Assembly (NCBI GenBank): GCA_947487205.1
Contig: CANKVU010000012.1
Location: forward strand, 1-64,000
Length of the DNA stretch: 64,000 nucleotides
Direction of reading: 5' to 3'
Source: an uncultured Paracoccaceae bacterium
Lineage (GTDB): Bacteria; Pseudomonadota; Alphaproteobacteria; Rhodobacterales; Rhodobacteraceae
This document shows, in pieces, positions 8,096-17,484 of this stretch (positions are counted from its first letter, which is position 1; every line of letters begins with the position of its first letter). The notes under the pieces are model-generated. The model was not told the origin of the DNA. It ran no database searches and saw nothing but the letters and a program-made list of their open reading frames with translations. The position numbers and the translations under genes were made by a program.

Positions 8096-10834
8096 TCAAT
8101 CCTCGCTTTCGGAACCCTCGATCTCGGCTTCGGGCTGTTCGGCGATCCACGCCACCGAGACGACCACCTCGCCTTCGCCCGTGTTGAAGATCCGCACGCC
8201 GCCCGCCCCACGGGAGCGGAACGAGATTCCTTCCACCGGAACCCGGATGGATTGCCCCCGCGAGGTCGCCAGCATGATCTGGTCGTCCACCTCCACCGGG
8301 AACGCGGCGACGAGGGGACCGCCGCGCATGGCCTTGTCCATTGCCATCACGCCTTGCCCGCCGCGCCCGCGCACGGGATAGTCGTGGGAAGAGGAAAGTT
8401 TCCCCGACCCCTGCGCCGTGATCGTCAGGATCAGGTCCTCGGCCGCCGACATCTGGGCGTAACGCTCCTGAGGGAAATCTCGCGCTTCGACCGCCGCCTC
8501 GTCCTCGTCGGTTTCCGGTTCCTCGGTCACGCCGGCCATGGCACGTCGCATCTTGAGGTAGGTCTGCCGTTCGTCGGAGCCGGCCTCGAAGTGACGGATG
8601 ATGGCCATCGAGACGACCCGGTCGCCATCCGCCAGACGAATGCCGCGAACGCCGGTGGAATCGCGCCCCTTGAAGATCCGTACGTCGGTCGTCGGGAAAC
8701 GGATCGCGCGCCCGAGCGCAGTGACCAGCATGACATCCTCCGCCTCGGAGGCGATGCGCGCGTTCACGAGGCTGACCCCCTCGGGAAGCTTCATCGCGAT
8801 CTTGCCGTTCCGCATCACGTTCGTGAAGTCCGACAACGCGTTGCGCCGCACATCCCCGGCGGAAGTGGCGAAAACGATCTGCAGCTCGTCCCAATCTTCC
8901 TCCGCGCGGTCCACGGGCATGATCGCGGCGATCGACGTGCCGCGCGTCATGCCGTCGATGACATTGCGGATATCGCGGCCCCGTGCCGTGCGACCGCCCT
9001 GGGGCAGGCGCCAGGTCTTGAGCTTGTAGGCCATCCCGTCGGTGGAGAAGATCAGGAGCGGCGTATGCGTGTTCGCGACGAAGAGCGTCGTGATCACATC
9101 CTCGTCCTTGGTCGCCATGCCGGACAGGCCCTTGCCGCCCCGACGCTGGGAGCGGAACTCGACCAGGGGCGTGCGTTTGACGTATCCGGACGCGGTCACG
9201 GTCACGACCATGTCCTCGCGTTCGATCAGGTCTTCGTCGTCCATGTCGCCGGCCCAGTCGGCGATCTCGGTGCGGCGAGGGACGGCGAAATCGTCGCGGA
9301 CCTTGCGCAGTTCGTCCGAAATGATGGCCATGATGCGCTCTCGCGAGCGCAAGATGTCGAGGTAATCGCGGATCTTGCCGGCAAGCTGTTCCAGCTCGTC
9401 CGTGATCTCCTGCACGCCGAGCTGCGTCAGGCGCTGCAGCCGCAAGGCCAGGATCGCGCGCGCCTGCACCTCGGACAGGTTGTAGGTGCCGTCGGCGTTC
9501 ACCGTATGGCCCGGATCGTCGATCAGCCGGATGAAGGGGGCGATCTCTTCGGCCGGCCAGCGCCGCTCCATCAGGCGGCGCCGGGCCTCGGCCGCATCGG
9601 TGGAGGAGCGTATCGTGCGGACCACCTCGTCGACGTTCGAGACGGCGACTGCGAGGCCGCACAATTCGTGCGCGCGTTCCCGGGCCTTCCGCAGGTCGTG
9701 CGCGGTGCGCCGCGCCACGACCTCTTCGCGGAAGGCGATGAAATGCGTCAGGAACTCGCGCAGGGTCAGTTGCTCCGGTCGCCCGCCATGGAGCGCCAGC
9801 ATGTTGCACCCGAAGGATGTCTGCATCGGCGTGAAGCGCCAGAGCTGGTTCAACACGACATCGGGCGTCGCGTCCTTCTTCAACTCGATCACGACGCGGA
9901 CGCCGACCCTGTCGGATTCGTCCTGCACCGCCGAGATGCCCTCGATCCGCTTCTCCTTCGCCATCTCGGCGATCCGCTCGACGAGAGAGGCCTTGTTTAC
10001 CTGATAGGGGATCTCGTCGAGGACGATGGCTTCGCGGCCCTTGGTGATCTCTTCGATCCGCGTCTTGGCGCGCAGGATCACGGAACCGCGCCCCTCCATG
10101 TACGCCTTTCTTGCGCCTGACCGGCCGAGGATAATGCCGCCGGTGGGAAAGTCGGGACCGGGAACGATCTCCAGAAGCCGTTCGGTCGAGAGGTCGGGGT
10201 CATCGATCAGGGCGAGCGTCGCCTCGATCACCTCGCCCAGGTTGTGGGGCGGAATGTTGGTGGCCATGCCCACGGCAATGCCGCCGGCGCCGTTGACCAG
10301 CATGTTGGGAAAGCGCGCGGGCAGGACCGTGGGCTCCAGGTCCTTGCCGTCGTAATTGTCCTGGAAGTCCACCGTCTCCTTCTCGATATCGGCGAGAAGG
10401 GCCTGGGCGGGCCGGTCCATGCGGACCTCGGTGTAACGCATGGCCGCCGGGTTGTCGCCGTCCATGGACCCGAAATTGCCCTGTCCGTCGAGCAGGGGCA
10501 GCGACATGGAGAAATCCTGCGCCATCCGTACGAGCGCCTCGTAAATCGCCGAATCGCCGTGCGGGTGGTACTTGCCCATCACGTCGCCCACCGGACGGGC
10601 GGACTTGCGGTAGGCCTTGTCATGGGTGTTGCCGGTTTCATGCATGGCATAGAGAATCCGGCGGTGCACCGGTTTCAGTCCGTCACGCAGGTCGGGGATC
10701 GCGCGCGAGACGATGACGGACATTGCGTAGTCGAGGAACGACGACCGCATTTCCTCCGCGATGTCTATCGTCGGCCCTTCGGGGCGGGGGGCATCCGCGA
10801 TGTCGTCCTCGGGGGGCTCCGGCGTGTCGGTCAC
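8096..10834 (-). CDS. gyrA: DNA gyrase subunit A
   Basis: About 912 residues. Catalytic Tyr134 lies in AAMRYTEVR. The quinolone-resistance region reads [12 protein letters not shown] with Ser95 and Glu99, so no obvious resistance substitution is present. The C-terminal half carries GyrA beta-pinwheel repeats and the GyrA box QRRGGKG, and it ends in an acidic tail. I chose GTG at 10834 (GAGG upstream, product beginning [11 protein letters not shown] as in relatives) over an in-frame ATG at 10876. Divergent from usg. Confidence 0.95.
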   Translation of the reverse strand: MTDTPEPPEDDIADAPRPEGPTIDIAEEMRSSFLDYAMSVIVSRAIPDLRDGLKPVHRRILYAMHETGNTHDKAYRKSARPVGDVMGKYHPHGDSAIYEALVRMAQDFSMSLPLLDGQGNFGSMDGDNPAAMRYTEVRMDRPAQALLADIEKETVDFQDNYDGKDLEPTVLPARFPNMLVNGAGGIAVGMATNIPPHNLGEVIEATLALIDDPDLSTERLLEIVPGPDFPTGGIILGRSGARKAYMEGRGSVILRAKTRIEEITKGREAIVLDEIPYQVNKASLVERIAEMAKEKRIEGISAVQDESDRVGVRVVIELKKDATPDVVLNQLWRFTPMQTSFGCNMLALHGGRPEQLTLREFLTHFIAFREEVVARRTAHDLRKARERAHELCGLAVAVSNVDEVVRTIRSSTDAAEARRRLMERRWPAEEIAPFIRLIDDPGHTVNADGTYNLSEVQARAILALRLQRLTQLGVQEITDELEQLAGKIRDYLDILRSRERIMAIISDELRKVRDDFAVPRRTEIADWAGDMDDEDLIEREDMVVTVTASGYVKRTPLVEFRSQRRGGKGLSGMATKDEDVITTLFVANTHTPLLIFSTDGMAYKLKTWRLPQGGRTARGRDIRNVIDGMTRGTSIAAIMPVDRAEEDWDELQIVFATSAGDVRRNALSDFTNVMRNGKIAMKLPEGVSLVNARIASEAEDVMLVTALGRAIRFPTTDVRIFKGRDSTGVRGIRLADGDRVVSMAIIRHFEAGSDERQTYLKMRRAMAGVTEEPETDEDEAAVEARDFPQERYAQMSAAEDLILTITAQGSGKLSSSHDYPVRGRGGQGVMAMDKAMRGGPLVAAFPVEVDDQIMLATSRGQSIRVPVEGISFRSRGAGGVRIFNTGEGEVVVSVAWIAEQPEAEIEGSESED

Positions 10835-11017
10835 TTCATATGCCTCGAAAATCCCAGATCTTGTTGAGCCGATCATAGCAGCACATGGATCTTGGGCGCA
10901 ATCCGCCGACAGGTGAGTGGCAGCCGCCGAGGCCGAGTGCCAGAACGCTGTTATCGTTGATTTTTACACAGGAGCGGTCAAGCTGGTCGGATGGGAGTGA
11001 CCCAGCTGGAGCAGACC

Positions 11018-11281
11018 ATGACCGAAACCGAGATGCTGCTGAAGGGATACGGGCTGACAACGGCGGAATTCTTCTACCGGATGCCCGACTATCGCAACGT
11101 GCTGAACACCTATCTCTGGCAGGATTACGACCTGGCCCCGGACCATCCAAAGCTGTTCGACTTTGTCGAATTCTGGCAGCGCGAGATCGAGGGCCCCCTG
11201 CATTCGGTGCGCTTCACCCATCGACGGATGATCGCGCCTGGGGAATGGCGCCATCAGACAGGTGAGTTCACCCTGCACTGA
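11018..11281 (+). CDS. usg: Usg family protein
   Basis: An 87-residue protein beginning MTETEMLLKGYGLTTAEFFY, with LNTYLWQDYDLAPDHPKL and a central VEFWQREIEGPLHSVR. This is the Usg family of alphaproteobacteria, named for a gene upstream of a trp gene; function unknown. GGAG 7 bp before 11018 decides the start over an ATG-like codon at 10991. Monocistronic and divergent from gyrA; several hairpins follow. Confidence 0.88.
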   Translation: MTETEMLLKGYGLTTAEFFYRMPDYRNVLNTYLWQDYDLAPDHPKLFDFVEFWQREIEGPLHSVRFTHRRMIAPGEWRHQTGEFTLH

Positions 11282-11286
11282 ACTCA

Positions 11287-11361
11287 GCGGGGCGGACCCC
11301 GCGCCTCACGGCTCCCCTCGCGGGGGACGAGGGCGGGGGCTTGCCCTGATGCACCCCCGCC
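11287..11361 (+). terminator. Cluster of GC hairpins downstream of usg
   Basis: A stem GCGGGG/CCCCGC at 11287-11302, a smaller stem TCCCC/GGGGA at 11313-11326, and a long stem GGCGGGGG/CCCCCGCC at 11332-11361. The rest of the 226-bp gap between usg and the convergent typA shows no gene. No T-run is present, so termination is inferred from position and stem strength. Confidence 0.5.
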
Positions 11362-11507
11362 ACGACCTTCTGAGCAGGGCCGGTCGCCTGCGATCCCCGG
11401 CTCAGAAGCTAGGACCGCGACGCCATGCGTAGTCTCCAAGCCTCAAGGAAGGATGAAATCCCCAATGGATCTTTTGGAATGGGCAGCTTTTCGGCCCGGC
11501 TAATCGA

Positions 11508-13325
11508 TCACGTGGACTTGGCGTTGCGCTTGCGCTCGTGGGGGTCGAGATACCTCTTGCGCAGGCGGATGGCGTTCGGCGTCACCTCAACCAGCTCGTC
11601 ATCGTCGATATAAGCGATCGCCTGTTCCAGGGTGAGCGTGACCGGCGTGGTTAGGCGCACCGCCTCGTCCGTCCCCGAAGCACGCACGTTGGTCAGCTTC
11701 TTGCCCTTGAGAGGGTTGACCTCCAGATCGTTCTCGCGCGTGTGTTCTCCGATGATCATCCCGACATAGACGTCTTCCTGCGCGCCGATGAACATCTTGC
11801 CCCGATCCTCGAGATTGAAGAGCGCATAGGCCACCGACTGCCCGTTCTCCATAGAGATCAGGACACCCTGGCGGCGGCCGGGGATCGATCCCTTGTGCGG
11901 CGCCCAACCGTGGAACACCCGGTTCAGGACTCCGGTGCCGCGGGTGTCAGTCAGGAACTCGCCATGATAACCGATCAGGCCCCGCGACGGGACATGCGCG
12001 ACGATCCGGGTCTTGCCGGCGCCGGATTGCTTCATTTCGACGAGGTCGCCCTTGCGGGGGCCGGTCAGTTTTTCGATCACCGCGCCGGAATACTCGTCGT
12101 CGACGTCGATCGTGGCTTCCTCGACGGGTTCCTGCATCTGGCCATCGATCTCGCGCATCAGAACCTGCGGGCGGGCAATCGACAATTCGAACCCTTCGCG
12201 GCGCATGTTCTCGATCAGGACGCCCATCTGTAATTCGCCCCGTCCCGAGACCACGAACGCCTCGCCGCCCGAAGTGTCCTCGACCCGGATCGCCACGTTC
12301 TGCTCGGCTTCCTTCATCAGTCGTTCGCGGATAACGCGGGACTGGACTTTCTTCCCGTCGCGGCCGGCCAGCGGGCTATCGTTGATGCCGAAGGTGACCG
12401 AGATCGTCGGCGGATCGATCGGCTGGGCGGGGATCGGCTCGTCCACCGCCAGGGCGCAGATCGTATCGGCCACGGTGGCCTTCTGCATGCCCGAAAGGGT
12501 CACCAGATCGCCCGCCACGGCCTCGTCGATGTCGTCGTAGGCCAGGCCGCGGAACGCCTGGATGCGGGACACTCGGAACTGCTCCACCTTCTGCCCCTGG
12601 CGCGAAAGGGCCTGAACCGTTGCACCGGGCTTCAATCGGCCCGATTCGATGCGCCCCGTCAGCAGCCGGCCCAAGAACGGGTCGGCTGACAGCGTCGTCG
12701 CCAGCATCCGGAAATCCTCGTCCTGATGCGCCTGCTGCTTGGGGGGCGGGACGTGGCGGACCACTAGGTTGAAGAGCGCGGAGAGATCCTTCCGCGGCCC
12801 GTCGAGCTCGGAATCGCACCAACCGGAGCGGCCCGAGGCGTAGAGATGGGGAAAGTCGAGCTGATCCTCGTCGGCATCGAGCGCCGCGAAGAGGTCGAAG
12901 ACTTCGTCGAGGGCGCGGTCGGGCTCCGCATCGGGCTTGTCGACCTTGTTGAGGACCACGATCGGCCGCAGGCCCAGCGCCAGCGCCTTGGAGGTCACGA
13001 ACTTCGTCTGCGGCATCGGCCCCTCGGCGGCATCGACGAGCAGTACCACGCCATCGACCATCGACAGGATCCGCTCCACCTCGCCGCCGAAATCGGCGTG
13101 GCCCGGCGTATCGACGATGTTGATGCGCGTCCCCTTCCAAACGAGCGACGTGTTCTTCGCAAGGATCGTGATGCCCCGCTCGCGCTCGAGGTCATTGGAA
13201 TCCATCGCGCGCTCGGCCACCTGCTGATTCTCGCGGAAGGCGCCGGATTGTTTGAGGAGCTCGTCCACGAGCGTGGTCTTGCCGTGGTCCACGTGGGCGA
13301 TGATGGCGATGTTGCGCAGATCCAT
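11508..13325 (-). CDS. typA: GTP-binding ribosome-associated protein TypA/BipA
   Basis: A 605-residue translational GTPase. It has G1 AHVDHGKTT, the switch region ERERGITI, G3 [15 protein letters not shown]4 NKVDK, then domains II/III and the BipA-specific C-terminal domain ([32 protein letters not shown]). It associates with the ribosome under stress and in 50S assembly. The start at [17 protein letters not shown] has AGGA upstream; frames opening further upstream are not conserved. Confidence 0.96.
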   Translation of the reverse strand: MDLRNIAIIAHVDHGKTTLVDELLKQSGAFRENQQVAERAMDSNDLERERGITILAKNTSLVWKGTRINIVDTPGHADFGGEVERILSMVDGVVLLVDAAEGPMPQTKFVTSKALALGLRPIVVLNKVDKPDAEPDRALDEVFDLFAALDADEDQLDFPHLYASGRSGWCDSELDGPRKDLSALFNLVVRHVPPPKQQAHQDEDFRMLATTLSADPFLGRLLTGRIESGRLKPGATVQALSRQGQKVEQFRVSRIQAFRGLAYDDIDEAVAGDLVTLSGMQKATVADTICALAVDEPIPAQPIDPPTISVTFGINDSPLAGRDGKKVQSRVIRERLMKEAEQNVAIRVEDTSGGEAFVVSGRGELQMGVLIENMRREGFELSIARPQVLMREIDGQMQEPVEEATIDVDDEYSGAVIEKLTGPRKGDLVEMKQSGAGKTRIVAHVPSRGLIGYHGEFLTDTRGTGVLNRVFHGWAPHKGSIPGRRQGVLISMENGQSVAYALFNLEDRGKMFIGAQEDVYVGMIIGEHTRENDLEVNPLKGKKLTNVRASGTDEAVRLTTPVTLTLEQAIAYIDDDELVEVTPNAIRLRKRYLDPHERKRNAKST

Positions 13326-13402
13326 GGGGTGTCCTAGCCGGGGTCGCGGGCGCCTTAACGCGGCCCCGCCCAGATGGGAAGCGGCAAAGGAGGGATCGGC
13401 GG

Positions 13403-13906
13403 TCAGGTCGGGTCGGCGTGTTCCGGCGGGGCCGTCAGTCGCTGGCCGGTCTGGCGGTGCCCCGGCGGCCAACGAAATCCCAACAGCCGCGTCTTGGAAT
13501 GGCGCCCGACCGAAACCGCGTCGGCGCGCGGACCGCCCAGTACATGGAACGCCTCGCCGTCCTCGGCGACGTAGAAACCGACATGCGCTGGCGACCCGCT
13601 CGCCGCGTCGGACAGGATCGCCACCGCGCCCACCTGTGGCGCGCAATCGCACCCCCAGTCGAGCCAGCCCCCGGGCTCGCCGGGATTGTCGGGCAAAGGA
13701 ATGTCGGGGTCGGCCACGCGCAAGCACCGCGCCACGAACCCGCCCGAGCGTCGGATCCGGTTGCCCAGGCGGCGGCCCACATGGAACCCCGCGCGCTTCA
13801 TCCAAGCGACGGTGCCGCCCGTTCCCGGATGCCCGCCCGCGATCCATCGAGCCTCCGTCAACCATGGAGCGACGGCGTCGAAGGCGGCGGTTTCAGCCTT
13901 GAGCAT
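13403..13906 (-). CDS. TIGR02594-type (NlpC/P60-like) protein lacking the usual cysteine
   Basis: A 167-residue protein resembling the TIGR02594 family of small cysteine-peptidase-like proteins. The SGGFVARCLR segment sits where relatives have a WCG(D/A)FV motif, then GGWLDWG, GAVAILSDAASGSPAHVGFYVAEDG with the conserved His, and LLGFRWP near the end. The residue aligned with the catalytic Cys appears to be Ser (RRSGGFV), so hydrolase activity is doubtful. No signal peptide. Its start overlaps the mscS-like stop by 14 bp, so the two are coupled. Confidence 0.65.
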   Translation of the reverse strand: MLKAETAAFDAVAPWLTEARWIAGGHPGTGGTVAWMKRAGFHVGRRLGNRIRRSGGFVARCLRVADPDIPLPDNPGEPGGWLDWGCDCAPQVGAVAILSDAASGSPAHVGFYVAEDGEAFHVLGGPRADAVSVGRHSKTRLLGFRWPPGHRQTGQRLTAPPEHADPT

Positions 13907-14795
13907 CGGAGTTCTCTCGCATGAGGGGGAGGGGCTCCTTGAAGGTGAGGGTGCGATAGGGGAACGGGATCTCGATCCCGGCCTCGTCCAGTGCGCGTTT
14001 GATGGCTGAGACGACGCCGTCGCGGGAGGCGCGGATGTCGACGGGGCGCGACCCCGTCCACCAGGTGACCTCGAAATTGATCGAGGACGACGCGAATTCC
14101 TGTGCGAAGATCTGCACGTCGCGCACGTCGTCGCGCACTGAATCGACTTGTTTCACGGCCGTGGCGATGACCTCGCGCGCGGCGTCGACATCTTCGCCAT
14201 AGGCTACGCCCACGATGATCGTCGTACGGCGCAGCGAGCGCGCGGTACGGATCGTGACGGGGTTCTTGAAGAACATCGCGTTCGGCGCAACGACGAGCTG
14301 CCCGTCTGTCCGTCGTATGTGGGTATCACGGACCGTGATATCCTCGACCTGTCCATCGATGCCCTCGCATTCGATGAAGTCGGATTTCGAGAACGGCTCC
14401 CGGATCAGCAGCAGGATTCCGGCGAGGAAGTTCTCGAACACGTCCTTGAAGGCGAAGCCGATGGCGACCCCCCCGATGCCGAGGGCGGTGAGCGCCTTTC
14501 CGGGCGTGATGGTGGGAAAGGCGATGGTGAGCGCGATGAGGCCGCCGAGAAGCCACAAGCCCACGGTCAGGAGCATGATGACCACATCCTGCAGGGCATT
14601 GCGCATCCTCGCCCGGGCCAGGGCGCGCGGGACGAGCCGCCCGATCATTCCGATCACGACCCAGACCGCGAGCAGGAACAGCAGGGACAGGAGGATCTGG
14701 GGCAGGGCGCGCCAGAACGCGGTCGCATAGCCGGCGAGCTGGTCGCGCATCGGCGCCGGCAAGATTGCGAGTGCGGTGGCGAGCCAGTCTCCCAT
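13893..14795 (-). CDS. Small-conductance mechanosensitive channel, MscS family
   Basis: A 300-residue protein with three membrane segments, the last being the Gly/Ala-rich pore helix TALGIGGVAIGFAFKDVFEN, and a beta domain with the PFSKSDFI and DTHIRRTDG patterns typical of MscS. It releases solutes from the cytoplasm when hypo-osmotic shock stretches the inner membrane. ATG at 14795 is preferred over the in-frame TTG at 14804. Translationally coupled to the TIGR02594-type gene. Confidence 0.92.
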   Translation of the reverse strand: MGDWLATALAILPAPMRDQLAGYATAFWRALPQILLSLLFLLAVWVVIGMIGRLVPRALARARMRNALQDVVIMLLTVGLWLLGGLIALTIAFPTITPGKALTALGIGGVAIGFAFKDVFENFLAGILLLIREPFSKSDFIECEGIDGQVEDITVRDTHIRRTDGQLVVAPNAMFFKNPVTIRTARSLRRTTIIVGVAYGEDVDAAREVIATAVKQVDSVRDDVRDVQIFAQEFASSSINFEVTWWTGSRPVDIRASRDGVVSAIKRALDEAGIEIPFPYRTLTFKEPLPLMRENSDAQG

Positions 14796-14832
14796 GGCGG
14801 CCAAGCTAGGCTGCCGTTGGGGAAAGTCAGGT

Positions 14833-15162
14833 TCAGCGATGCGCGGTGGCGGAAAAGATCTGAATCACGACGATGCCGGACAGGATCAGTGCCATGCCGA
14901 GTATCGCCGCCGCATCCAGCCGCTGTCCGAACACGATCCACCCGATCAGGGCGATGAAAAGAATTCCAAGCCCCGACCACATCGCATAGGCGATGCCCAC
15001 CGGCAGCGTGCGGAGCGTCAACGACAGAAACCAGAACGCGGTGGCATAGCCCGCGACCACGAGGATCGAGGGCCCGGTCCGCGTGAATTGCTGGCTTGCC
15101 TGCAGCGCCGAGGTCCCGATCGTTTCCGCCGCAACGGCCAGGATGAGATAGAGATAGGCCAT
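14833..15162 (-). CDS. Small multidrug resistance (SMR) family transporter
   Basis: A 109-residue protein with four membrane helices. It begins MAYLYLILAVAAETIGTSAL, with the essential membrane Glu at residue 13, and has AYAMWSGLGI in helix 3. The family exports quaternary ammonium compounds or guanidinium in exchange for protons as an antiparallel dimer; which substrate applies here cannot be read. GGAGAG-like sequence precedes ATG 15162. It is 37 bp upstream of the mscS-like gene. Confidence 0.9.
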   Translation of the reverse strand: MAYLYLILAVAAETIGTSALQASQQFTRTGPSILVVAGYATAFWFLSLTLRTLPVGIAYAMWSGLGILFIALIGWIVFGQRLDAAAILGMALILSGIVVIQIFSATAHR

Positions 15163-15325
15163 GGGAGAGTCCGTTCCGCCGGGACGCGTCCGCCGATCTC
15201 TGACGGCGCCACGCGCCGTTTGCAAGTCGCTCCCGTCTCGCCGGCCCGCATGACGGTTGCCATCACCGGCATTTCCGCGAAGTCTGCGCGCAAAGATGGC
15301 CGCATGGCCGGTTCATGGAGGGCAA

Positions 15326-16228
15326 ATGGCGATCAAGGTCATCTACGTGGCGGGCTACGGACGCAGCGGCTCGACCATTCTTGACATCGCACTCGGGCAG
15401 CATCCGGAGATCTTCGGCGGCGGTGAACTTTCGACGATTTTCCGTCATGTCTGGCCGAGAAACGAGTATTGCGCCTGCGGTGCGCGGGTGCGCGACTGCC
15501 CGGTCTGGTCGGCCGTGGTCGCGGACTGGATCGGGGCCGGCAATGATCCCGCTGCCTATCTGGCGGCCCAGACCGGAATGGAGACGATCCTTCCCCTCGG
15601 GCGGGTCCGGCGAGATGCGCTCGCCTCCTACCGGCTCGGCACGACGGATCTGATACGCAGCGTACGGGATCGATCGGGCCGGGCGATTGTGCTCGACAGT
15701 TCCAAGCTGCCGGGGCGCGGACTGGCGCTTGCCGGCGACCGAAACATCGACCTGCGCGTGGTGCATCTGGTGCGCGATGCCCGGGCCGTGGCCCATTCCA
15801 TGAACCGTCCGATGGACGTGGATGTGGCAAGGGGCCTGCAGAAGCCGATCAGGGCCCGGCTCCCCCTGCGGACAGCGATGCGCTGGACAATGGTCAATGC
15901 CGCCGCCGAGCGGCTGGTTCGGTCGCTGGGGCCGGATCGAGCGCTTCGTGTGCGCTACGAGGACTTCCTCGCCGATCCGGCACGGGAATTGGCTCGGATC
16001 GGGGAGGTGACCGGCACGAATTTCGACGAAGTGGCGCGCATGATCGCCGAGGGCGATCCGATGAAACCCGGCCATCAGGTCGCCGGGAGCCGCATCAGGA
16101 TGGGTGGTGCCATGACGCTCCGTCCGGATCTGGCATGGCGCGACCGGATGCCACTTGGGGCAAAACGTGCGGTGGCCACGGTCGCCGGGGTGCAATTGCG
16201 TCGCTACGGCTACCTCGATCGGGGGTGA
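15326..16228 (+). CDS. Sulfotransferase, PAPS-dependent
   Basis: A 300-residue protein with the 5'-phosphosulfate loop GYGRSGSTILD near residue 8 and the 3'-phosphate motif VVHLVRDARAVAHSM. YCACGARVRDCPVW is common in this sulfotransferase group near polysaccharide genes. It probably moves sulfate from PAPS to a sugar hydroxyl of the polymer made by the adjacent locus. Start chosen at MAIKVIYVAGYG with GGAGGG upstream. Its 3' end overlaps the convergent wzy-like gene by 19 bp. Confidence 0.88.
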   Translation: MAIKVIYVAGYGRSGSTILDIALGQHPEIFGGGELSTIFRHVWPRNEYCACGARVRDCPVWSAVVADWIGAGNDPAAYLAAQTGMETILPLGRVRRDALASYRLGTTDLIRSVRDRSGRAIVLDSSKLPGRGLALAGDRNIDLRVVHLVRDARAVAHSMNRPMDVDVARGLQKPIRARLPLRTAMRWTMVNAAAERLVRSLGPDRALRVRYEDFLADPARELARIGEVTGTNFDEVARMIAEGDPMKPGHQVAGSRIRMGGAMTLRPDLAWRDRMPLGAKRAVATVAGVQLRRYGYLDRG

Positions 16229-17484
16229 GGCGTGACGCCATAGAGCGAGACCGAAAGCGCAAGCATCCAGGGCACGATCCAGAACCGCGCGTAGAAGTGG
16301 GCAAGCCCGTTCTGCGCGGCGGCGAACATGATTACCACCGTCACCGTCAGCGCGCCGGAAAGCCGCGTACGCCGGTCGAGGATCGCAGGCCAGGCGATGA
16401 TGATGCTCGCCAGAAAGAGGCCGACATGGGCGGTCAGCGACATGAGCCCGCCCTCCGCCAGGACGAGGAGGTAGGTATTGTGGACCGGCGCCTCGTGTTC
16501 GCTGAAAAGGCGGTACTGGTCGGGGCCGAGCCCGATGCCTAGCGTCCCGTTCGCGACGCCGATTGCCTCGTGGATCAGGAACATCCGGTCGTCGAACGTC
16601 CCCGCCTGGGAAAAGTCACCCGATGACAGCGCCCCGAAGACCCGGTCGAGGAAGATCTGCGGCAGGAACAGTGTCCCCCATTGCAGGATGACCGCAACGC
16701 CCAGGGCGCCTCCGATCGCGATGCCGCCGATGATCCGGGCCGATCCGCTCGAAACCGCCAGGACGAGCGTCCCGATCCCGGTCAGCAAGAAGCCGGTATT
16801 CGATCCCGTCAAAAGCAGCCCGTATGCGAGGGGCATCACCAGGACCGCGACGATCCAGGCCGGAATCTCGCGCATGTAGGCCAGCCACAGGGTGAACGTG
16901 ATGGCCATCGCGGTAAGGGCACCGGCGGCGTTCTCACGTTCCACCAGGGAGGCGAGGCGCCCGCTCGGCGTGACGAAGCGCGTGTCGTCGGGCGTGAAGG
17001 TATAGGCGTACGCGCCGTGCAGCATGATCAGGATCATCCCGCCGACCCACATCTTGATGAGGAGGACGATCTCGCGGCGCGGCCGTTGCAGGATCAGGAT
17101 CGGCATCAGGATCAGCGTGAAGCAATACTGCGCCAGCATCACAGCACCGGCCACCGTGTCGCCATTGACGATCGCCCCGAGCATGAGCCCCGTCATGAAG
17201 ACGAGCACGAGCAGGTACCACGCCTTGGACACGCCCCCCATCGGGCGGATCGGCACGCGGCCGTTGAGGAGCAGGACCAGAAAGCTCAATACCGCGAACA
17301 CGTCGCAGATCGTGATATACGCGAATCCCGCCCGGAAGTAGTTCATCGGCGACACGGCGACCATGCACGCCACCAAGGCGAGTTCCAGCCGGCGCATCGT
17401 CGTTCCCGCAGTGATCGCATGCACCGGTACGGCGCCGATGCCCTCGGCCTCGTAGCGGGCGAAAGGTCGGGCCGCGTCAGCCAT
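16210..17484 (-). CDS. O-antigen ligase/Wzy-like polysaccharide polymerase
   Basis: A 424-residue membrane protein with about ten predicted helices. A periplasmic loop with the ligase/polymerase-type wording DDRMFLIHEA, GIGLGPDQYR and EHEAPVHNTYL (conserved His) lies near residues 310-350. The fold is that of WaaL/Wzy proteins, which polymerise or ligate undecaprenyl-linked repeat units outside the inner membrane. The context with Wzc-like, Wzx-like and Wza-like genes favours a polymerase. Its start overlaps the upstream Wzc-like gene by 8 bp. Confidence 0.82.
   Translation of the reverse strand: MADAARPFARYEAEGIGAVPVHAITAGTTMRRLELALVACMVAVSPMNYFRAGFAYITICDVFAVLSFLVLLLNGRVPIRPMGGVSKAWYLLVLVFMTGLMLGAIVNGDTVAGAVMLAQYCFTLILMPILILQRPRREIVLLIKMWVGGMILIMLHGAYAYTFTPDDTRFVTPSGRLASLVERENAAGALTAMAITFTLWLAYMREIPAWIVAVLVMPLAYGLLLTGSNTGFLLTGIGTLVLAVSSGSARIIGGIAIGGALGVAVILQWGTLFLPQIFLDRVFGALSSGDFSQAGTFDDRMFLIHEAIGVANGTLGIGLGPDQYRLFSEHEAPVHNTYLLVLAEGGLMSLTAHVGLFLASIIIAWPAILDRRTRLSGALTVTVVIMFAAAQNGLAHFYARFWIVPWMLALSVSLYGVTPHPRSR

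Noticed and set aside
8252-10120. A 622-codon open frame on the plus strand opposite gyrA
   Set aside because: It is the mirror of gyrA codon structure in high-G+C DNA; its translation is rich in His/Arg/Gly/Asp with no family resemblance, while gyrA on the other strand is certain.
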